Source: Euryarchaeota archaeon UBA346 (GTDB lineage: Archaea; Thermoplasmatota; E2; DHVEG-1). Taken from it: DNA of 6,349 bases. The stretch is taken from assembly GCA_002496355.1 (NCBI GenBank), contig DAJP01000073.1:11359-17707 (forward strand), written 5' to 3'. Shown here piece by piece: positions 1 to 5,400 of the stretch (positions are counted from its first letter, which is position 1; each line of letters begins with the position of its first letter). The notes under the pieces are model-generated. The model was not told the origin of the DNA. It did not search any database and saw nothing but the letters and a program-made list of their open reading frames with translations. The position numbers and the translations under genes were made by a program.

Positions 1-296
1 GGCATCTGGATGATGGACAGAATCGCATCAAGGTTGACTTTCCCACTCACCGGGACGCCGATGACTGGTTTGATTGTATGAGCAGCAATGGTCCCAGGCA
101 ACGCAGCAGACAGGCCAGCAATCCCGATAAAAACATCGGCATCGCTTTTTTCAACAAGTTTTTTCAGTAGATCCGGTGTCCGATGCGCTGAAGCGACCTT
201 CAAGTCATAGGTGATTCCAAACTCCTCAAAGATTGCTTTTACTTTTTCTGCAACAGGCATATCAGAAGCTGACCCCATGATGATCTGTATTTTCAT
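1..296 (-). CDS. purE: PurE, N5-carboxyaminoimidazole ribonucleotide mutase / AIR carboxylase subunit (partial, N-terminal 98 residues)
   Basis: Cytoplasmic enzyme of de novo purine synthesis that forms carboxyaminoimidazole ribonucleotide (CAIR), either from N5-CAIR (class I mutase) or from AIR plus CO2. Reading down from the ATG at 294-296 gives MKIQIIMGSASD, with the phosphate-binding GSxSD motif at residues 8-12. The SAHRTP motif lies at 36-41, with the family's catalytic histidine at 38. An AGLSAALPG loop follows at 60-68, then VIGVPV and LSIIQMP at the cut edge. The AGLSAALPG loop resembles the class I AGGAAHLPG form rather than the class II AGRSN form, so a mutase is somewhat favoured. 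The start is chosen because the beta strand and GSxSD follow at the usual short distance. The frame stays open to base 1, so the C-terminal third lies outside the window. The gene is divergent from topA with 115 bases between the starts. A purK partner is not visible. Confidence 0.95.
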   Translation of the reverse strand, partial: MKIQIIMGSASDMPVAEKVKAIFEEFGITYDLKVASAHRTPDLLKKLVEKSDADVFIGIAGLSAALPGTIAAHTIKPVIGVPVSGKVNLDAILSIIQM

Positions 297-323
297 AGTC
301 TCACATCAGGAAATATCATCACC

Positions 324-345
324 ATATAAATAGTTTCAACCTCCT
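324..345 (-). promoter_or_regulatory. Putative archaeal BRE/TATA promoter of purE
   Basis: Read on the minus strand, TATTTATAT (332-324) is a good archaeal box A. It is preceded by purine-rich AGGAGGTTGAAAC (345-333), whose GAAAC end could act as the BRE. The box centre lies about 32 bases before the purE ATG. A start 25-27 bases downstream would fall near 301-303 and leave a leader of only about five bases. No convincing Shine-Dalgarno sequence lies between box and ATG, which fits nearly leaderless translation. This rests on motif and spacing only. Confidence 0.55.
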
Positions 346-357
346 TTCTTCCCCTAT

Positions 358-373
358 CGTAAACTAATTATAG
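358..373 (+). promoter_or_regulatory. Putative archaeal BRE/TATA promoter of topA
   Basis: TAATTATA at 365-372 is preceded by CGTAAAC at 358-364, a plausible BRE. The box centre is about 43 bases before the topA ATG, predicting a transcript start near 394-396 and a leader of about 16-18 bases. The box is a weaker TATA match than the purE one. The two boxes are about 35 bases apart and face outward, so divergent transcription from one short region is likely. Confidence 0.4.
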
Positions 374-400
374 CACATCTTAATGTTCAGTTCTCAAACT

Positions 401-404
401 AGGA
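401..404 (+). promoter_or_regulatory. Weak Shine-Dalgarno-like AGGA ahead of topA
   Basis: AGGA at 401-404 ends seven bases before the ATG at 412 and lies inside the short leader predicted from the TATA box. It is a four-base match only. It supports the ATG at 412, but the protein start (MKLVICEK, with the Toprim glutamate at residue 7) supports it better. Confidence 0.35.
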
Positions 405-411
405 CCCAACC

Positions 412-2427
412 ATGAAATTAGTGATTTGTGAGAAAAATATCGCTGCGAGAAGGATCGCGTACATACTATCTGGTGGTCAGGTGAAGAGTTCACACCTCGG
501 AGCAATCCCGGTGTACTCGTTTACAAAAAACAATGAAAACTGGGACGTCATCGGACTAAAGGGGCACATCATCAACCTTGATTACCCAAGTGGTTTTAAT
601 CAATGGACCAAGATCCCCCCTCATGAGCTTATCAATGTAGAACCATTAAAGAATGTGAGTGAAAAAGCCATCGCCTCCGCATTAAAAACCCTGGTGATGG
701 GCACTCCTTCGTTGATTGTCGCGACTGATTTTGACAGAGAAGGGGAACTCATCGGTGCGGAAGTGGTCAACCTTCTGAGAAGCTATAATCCCGCTCTCAC
801 TGACATCAAACGGTCTCGGTACAGTGCGATCACTCCATATGAGATTAATACCGCGTTTGACAACCTTACCGAGGTGGATTACAATCTGTCGAACGCTGGT
901 GAGGCCCGGCAGGTCATCGACTTGGTATGGGGCGCTGTCTTGACACGGTTTATCTCTTTGACTTCCCGTCGTCTCGGACGAGATTTCCTCTCCATAGGAC
1001 GCGTGCAATCACCAACACTTGCTCTGTTGGTCGAACGGGAAAAGGAGATCAAAGTCTTCGTCCCGAAGCCATATTGGGTGCTTCTGGCTCAAATAAAGAA
1101 AGAAAAACCCATCGACGCGACGCATGAACATGGGGTGTTCCGAGAAGAACAACCCGCTCAGCAACTCTATGAGAAAATAAAGGACAGCAAAGAAGCGCAG
1201 GTCAAAGAAGTAAAAAAAGTTGTCACAAACGAACTCCCACCCGCTCCGTTCAATACCACGACATTCATCCAGGCAGCATCTTACCTAGGGTTCTCCGCTG
1301 CAAAAGCAATGAGTATTGCGGAGGAGCTATACATGATGGGGTTGACATCCTACCCCCGTACCGATAACACCGTCTACCCTCCATCGTTGAACATCAACAG
1401 TATCTTGCAGAAATTATCCCAGGCTCATTTCTCAAAGGAAGTAAAAGAAATTCAGACAAACGGGAGGGATTACCCGACCCGCGGGAAACAGCAAACCACG
1501 GATCATCCACCAATCCATCCAGTTGATGCACCCTCGAAGAAACTCGGAGCTGAACCGGAGAAAATCTATGAGCTTATCTGCCGGAGATTTTTTGCCACCC
1601 TGGCCAAAGACGCGATCTCTGAGACCACCGATGTCTGGTTCGATATCTCTGGGGAGAAATTCATCACGAGCGGATATCGACTTGTGGAAGCACACTGGAG
1701 ACATCTCTATCCCTATTTCAAAGAAAAGAAGAAACAGCTGCCAGAGTTGACCGAGGGAGAAACACTCGAGATCATGAAGATCACATTGAAGAAAGATGCG
1801 ACAAAACCACCACAGCGATACACCCAGGGTGCTCTCATAGCAAAGATGGAGCAGCTCTCACTGGGGACCAAATCAACCCGTCATGAGATAATCAGTAAAC
1901 TGTATGGTCGGAAATACGTCATAGGCGGCACCCCGACACCGACCTCGACCGCTATCGCTGTTGTCGACGCTTTGATCAACTGCGATGTCGTCAAACCGAA
2001 AATGACCGCTGAGCTTGAGGCGGACATGAATCAGATAGCCGAAGGGAAAAAAACCCTTGAGGAAACCGTCCGGGAATCACGCATTATGCTGACGAAAGTC
2101 ATGCAGGAACTTGAGCCTGAGAAAGAAAAAATAAAGGAGAACATCAACAACGCGGTGAGAGCTCAGAACACGATCGGACCATGTCCGAAATGCGGAAAAT
2201 CCCTCATGGTCCGGGTCTCGAAAAAAGCGAAACGGTTTGTCGGTTGTTCCGGGTACCCTGATTGTAAAAATACATATTCACTGCCTCAACAGGGTGGTTT
2301 GACGATGACGACAAAACTATGTGACGCATGCAACACCCCTATCGTACAAGTGAAGATGAAGGGTCGTCGCTCCTGGGATTTATGTCTTAATTCCGAATGC
2401 CCAAAGAAGAAGAAAAAAACGGTTTAG
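412..2427 (+). CDS. topA: DNA topoisomerase I, archaeal type IA (complete, 671 aa)
   Basis: Type IA topoisomerase that relaxes negatively supercoiled DNA through a transient 5'-phosphotyrosine link to one strand. The Toprim domain fills about residues 1-150, with Glu7 in VICEK and the metal-binding DxDxE set Asp106, Asp108 and Glu110 in TDFDREGELIG. The cleavage core follows, with IGRVQSPTLALLVERE at 195-210 and the nucleophile Tyr314 in GLTSYPRTDN (Arg316 also conserved). DHPPIHP lies at 364-370, and GTKSTRHEIISKLYGRKYV at 485-503 is the usual type IA signature. Two zinc ribbons end the protein: Cys591/594/612/618 and Cys637/640/658/663. A short PKKKKKTV tail closes it. All core catalytic motifs are present, so it should be active. 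It is shorter than the 865-residue E. coli enzyme but in the usual archaeal range, and it lacks the helicase domain of reverse gyrase. The start places the catalytic glutamate at residue 7, as expected. It converges on gyrA with a one-base gap. Confidence 0.97.
   Translation: MKLVICEKNIAARRIAYILSGGQVKSSHLGAIPVYSFTKNNENWDVIGLKGHIINLDYPSGFNQWTKIPPHELINVEPLKNVSEKAIASALKTLVMGTPSLIVATDFDREGELIGAEVVNLLRSYNPALTDIKRSRYSAITPYEINTAFDNLTEVDYNLSNAGEARQVIDLVWGAVLTRFISLTSRRLGRDFLSIGRVQSPTLALLVEREKEIKVFVPKPYWVLLAQIKKEKPIDATHEHGVFREEQPAQQLYEKIKDSKEAQVKEVKKVVTNELPPAPFNTTTFIQAASYLGFSAAKAMSIAEELYMMGLTSYPRTDNTVYPPSLNINSILQKLSQAHFSKEVKEIQTNGRDYPTRGKQQTTDHPPIHPVDAPSKKLGAEPEKIYELICRRFFATLAKDAISETTDVWFDISGEKFITSGYRLVEAHWRHLYPYFKEKKKQLPELTEGETLEIMKITLKKDATKPPQRYTQGALIAKMEQLSLGTKSTRHEIISKLYGRKYVIGGTPTPTSTAIAVVDALINCDVVKPKMTAELEADMNQIAEGKKTLEETVRESRIMLTKVMQELEPEKEKIKENINNAVRAQNTIGPCPKCGKSLMVRVSKKAKRFVGCSGYPDCKNTYSLPQQGGLTMTTKLCDACNTPIVQVKMKGRRSWDLCLNSECPKKKKKTV
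2413..2419 (-). terminator. Candidate U-tract terminator of gyrA inside the topA 3' end
   Basis: On the minus strand, seven consecutive T (2419 down to 2413) begin ten bases after the gyrA stop (2429-2431), and TCTTCTTCTTT follows. Archaeal RNA polymerase is known to terminate on U-tracts without a required hairpin, so this is a reasonable 3' end signal. The same bases are the AAG/AAA lysine codons at the end of topA. I saw no stable hairpin before it. Function is inferred from sequence. Confidence 0.45.
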
Positions 2428-2428
2428 A

Positions 2429-5400
2429 TTATTTCTTCCGTTTCTGTTTTTTCTTCACTGTTGTTTTTTTCACCGCTGTTTTCTTTATCTTCATTTGCTT
2501 CTTCGGTTTTTTTGGCAACGTCTTTGTCTTTTTAAAAGGTTTTTTCGGTTTCTTTTGTTTTTTCACTGCTGTTGTTTTCTTTGTTCTCCCTGGTTTCTTG
2601 ACTGGTTTTTTCTCTTTTTTGGTTTTTCCTTTCTTCAAGGACGCACCCTTTGTTGCTTTCTTTGTCGGGAGAGGTTTCCTTTCTTTTTTTGGTGGTATGC
2701 GTATTTTCTCTGGTTCGAGAGGCGGTAGTTGAACCGGTAGGTCGTCTCGTGGTGGTTCGTGTGGTTCGGTGAGCGGTTGTGTTTTTTGTTCAGCAGCTGG
2801 TTTTTCCTCAGTCATGCCGATCGGCATCTGCTGCATCGCCTCAACCGAAGCTGCCTCGCTTCCATTTTCATCTAGGATTTTTGTGATAGTCACTGATACG
2901 ACCTTGTCTCCTTCGTTCAGTCGCATGATCCGCACGCCCATGGTGTTTCTCCCCTGCTCCCGGATGTCCCGTACGGGAATCCGCACCGTCATCCCATGCT
3001 CCGTCGTGATGATCAACTCGTTGTCATCAGAGACCTGACTGACGAACACAACATTACCATTACGTTCGTTGGTCACGATCGTTCGCACTCCTTTGCTTCC
3101 TCGATGGGTCATCCGGTATTCATCGATGGGGGATCGTTTCCCGAACCCGTTTTCTGTTAATGTAAACAAAGAACCGGTGATGTCAACGACGGTCATAGCG
3201 ACTACCGCGTCTTTTTTGTTTTTCATCCGGATACCGATCACACCATGCGTAGCACGTCCAATGGGTCTGAGTTCTTTTTCATTGAACCGGCAGGCTTGAC
3301 CACTAGCAGTTGCGATCATCACCGTCTTCGTTCCATCAGACTGTACCACGCTCATGAGTTCATCGTCTTCTTCCAGTTTCAATGCGATGATACCGTTCAC
3401 ACGGATATTACCATATGCAGACAGTAATGTTTTCTTAATTGTTCCTAGTTTTGTGGTAAAGATCAAGAAGTGTTGATCATCAAATTCATGAATAGGAACG
3501 GCGGTTGCAACCTTTTCTCCTTCTTCCAGTCGTGGAAGTAGGTTAATGATTGCTTTTCCTTTTGCATACCGGTCTCCCTCAGGAATCTTATACGCTTTCA
3601 GCCAGTACACCCGCCCATGATTAGTGAAAAACATCAAGTAATCATGAGTGCTGGTGATAAATGAATCAACGACGAAATCTTCTTCTTTTGGCCGTACGCC
3701 GATTAACCCTTTTCCACCCCGGTGTTGTGTTCGGTAGGTTTCTGTCGGAATACGTTTAATATAACCGTCTTTGGTAATGGTGACTACCACTTCTTGCACA
3801 GGGATGAGGTCTTCGATATCGATGCCGGCTTCGCCTTCAACGATCTGGGTGCGTCGCATGTCACCGAATTTTTCTTTTATCTCCAGGAGCTCTCGTTTGA
3901 TTTCCGCAAGAATCATCTGTTTATCTGCGAGGAGTGCTTCAAGCTCATCAATCAGTTGTTTGGTTTCATTGTAATCCTTTTCGACAGATTCGATTTCCAT
4001 GCCGGTGAGCTTCTGCAACCGCATATCAAGGATAGCTTTCGCCTGGATCTCTGAGAGATTAAAACGTTTCATCAAAGCACTTTTTGCTTCCTCTACCTCT
4101 TTGCTCTGTCGGATGATCTTGATGACCTCATCGATGTTTCGTAGTGCGATCATCAGACCTTCAAGGATATGCATTTTTTCTCTTGCTTTCTTCAGATCAT
4201 AGGTGGTTCTTCGTGTGATGATCTCAATGCGATATTCAATGTAATATTGCAGGATATCCCTGAGCATCAGGACTTTTGGCTCTCCTTTGACAATAGCGAG
4301 ATTCAGCACACCAAACGAGGATTGCAGCTCCGTATGTTCAAACAATTGGTTCAGCACAACATCATCGATAGCATCACGTTTCAGCTCAATGACGATACGC
4401 ATGCCTTTACGGTCGCTTTCATCACGAAGATCAGCTATGCCTTCGAGTTTCTTTTCTTTGACCAGCTCAGCAATTGTTTGGAGTAAAACAGATTTATTCA
4501 CCTGGTACGGCAGCTCATGGACGATGATTTTATTTTTCTGCTCCCCTTCCTCGATAGAGGTTTTCGCACGGACGACAAGGGAGCCACGACCAGTGGAATA
4601 CGCAGAAAGAATCCCACCACGCCCGCAGATGATGCCACCAGTGGGAAAATCAGGTCCTTTGATGATCTCCATAAGCTCAGCAGTTGATGTCTCAGGGACA
4701 TCGATCATCCGGATGGTACCATCGATGACCTCACAGATGTTATGAGGCGCCATGTTTGTCGCCATACCAACCGCGATACCGGATGATCCGTTGATAAGTA
4801 GGTTCGGCAGAACTGCGGGGAGCACATCAGGCTCCTTGAGGGATCCATCATAATTATCATGCCATTCCACGGTTTCCTTATCAATATCCTGAAGCATGAG
4901 TTTGGTGATCTTCGCCATTTTTGTTTCAGTATTATGGTTGATAAAGCCATTCGCGATATACGAGTGGCATGGGCTATCAACACGGAGAGAATACACTGTT
5001 TTTTCCTCACAGGTTGGCATAATTTCGTATATCCGATTAAAGAAATATTCATGATGAAGGATATCGTCGATAAGTTCTCTATCAACTGCATCAAGTTTTT
5101 TCATCAGAAGACGGTAGTTTCTCCGAAGATTGTTATAACGATCATAATTATAGCGATGAAACAATGGGTCATTGTATTTGGCACGTAAATAATCTGCAAG
5201 AAACGGAATAAAATCGTTTTTACTCATGCGTGTCGTGTTCAAACTTTTAATCTGTGCTAAACGTTTTTGTTTTTTTGAACAGGAAAAATCAATATTTTCC
5301 TGGAATTTTTTTATGTTATTCACATCAGAGATTATCAGTTTGTAGCATGGGTTTCGTTTATCTTTATAGGGGCGAGTTGTAATTATCCCAAAATTAAGCA

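Noticed and set aside
682..1704. Several short open frames on both strands inside topA (for example 682-1008 minus, 1432-1704 minus, 1523-1750 plus)
   Set aside because: They lie fully within the well-supported topA frame, show no recognisable motifs and have unlikely composition.
412..2427. Reverse gyrase or topoisomerase III
   Set aside because: There is no N-terminal helicase domain, and the two C-terminal four-cysteine zinc ribbons with archaeal topoisomerase I motifs favour TopA.
2495..2728. Second Phe-rich plus-strand open frame
   Set aside because: Same artefact of the T-rich antisense strand in another frame; no family resemblance and no ribosome binding site.
2397..2732. Plus-strand open frame of about 111 residues, very rich in Phe and Val, looking like a membrane protein
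   Set aside because: It is the antisense of the GyrA lysine tail: AAA/AAG codons read in reverse become TTT/CTT, giving a false hydrophobic protein. It overlaps the end of topA and has no start signal of its own.
2432..2872. Lysine-rich GyrA end as a frameshift or misassembly
   Set aside because: The frame runs without a break from the pinwheel through the linker to a stop one base from topA. The lysine clusters with Pro/Ala/Thr spacers look like a real basic tail and not random out-of-frame sequence.
3069..5188. Numerous plus-strand open frames opposite gyrA, including 4287-4745 (152 residues) and 4859-5188, and minus-strand shadows at 4498-4701 and 4705-5094
   Set aside because: They are shadows of the conserved GyrA and intein frame, serine- or phenylalanine-rich without domain motifs. 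The frame at 4859-5188 straddles the intein/extein junction, which argues against a real gene.
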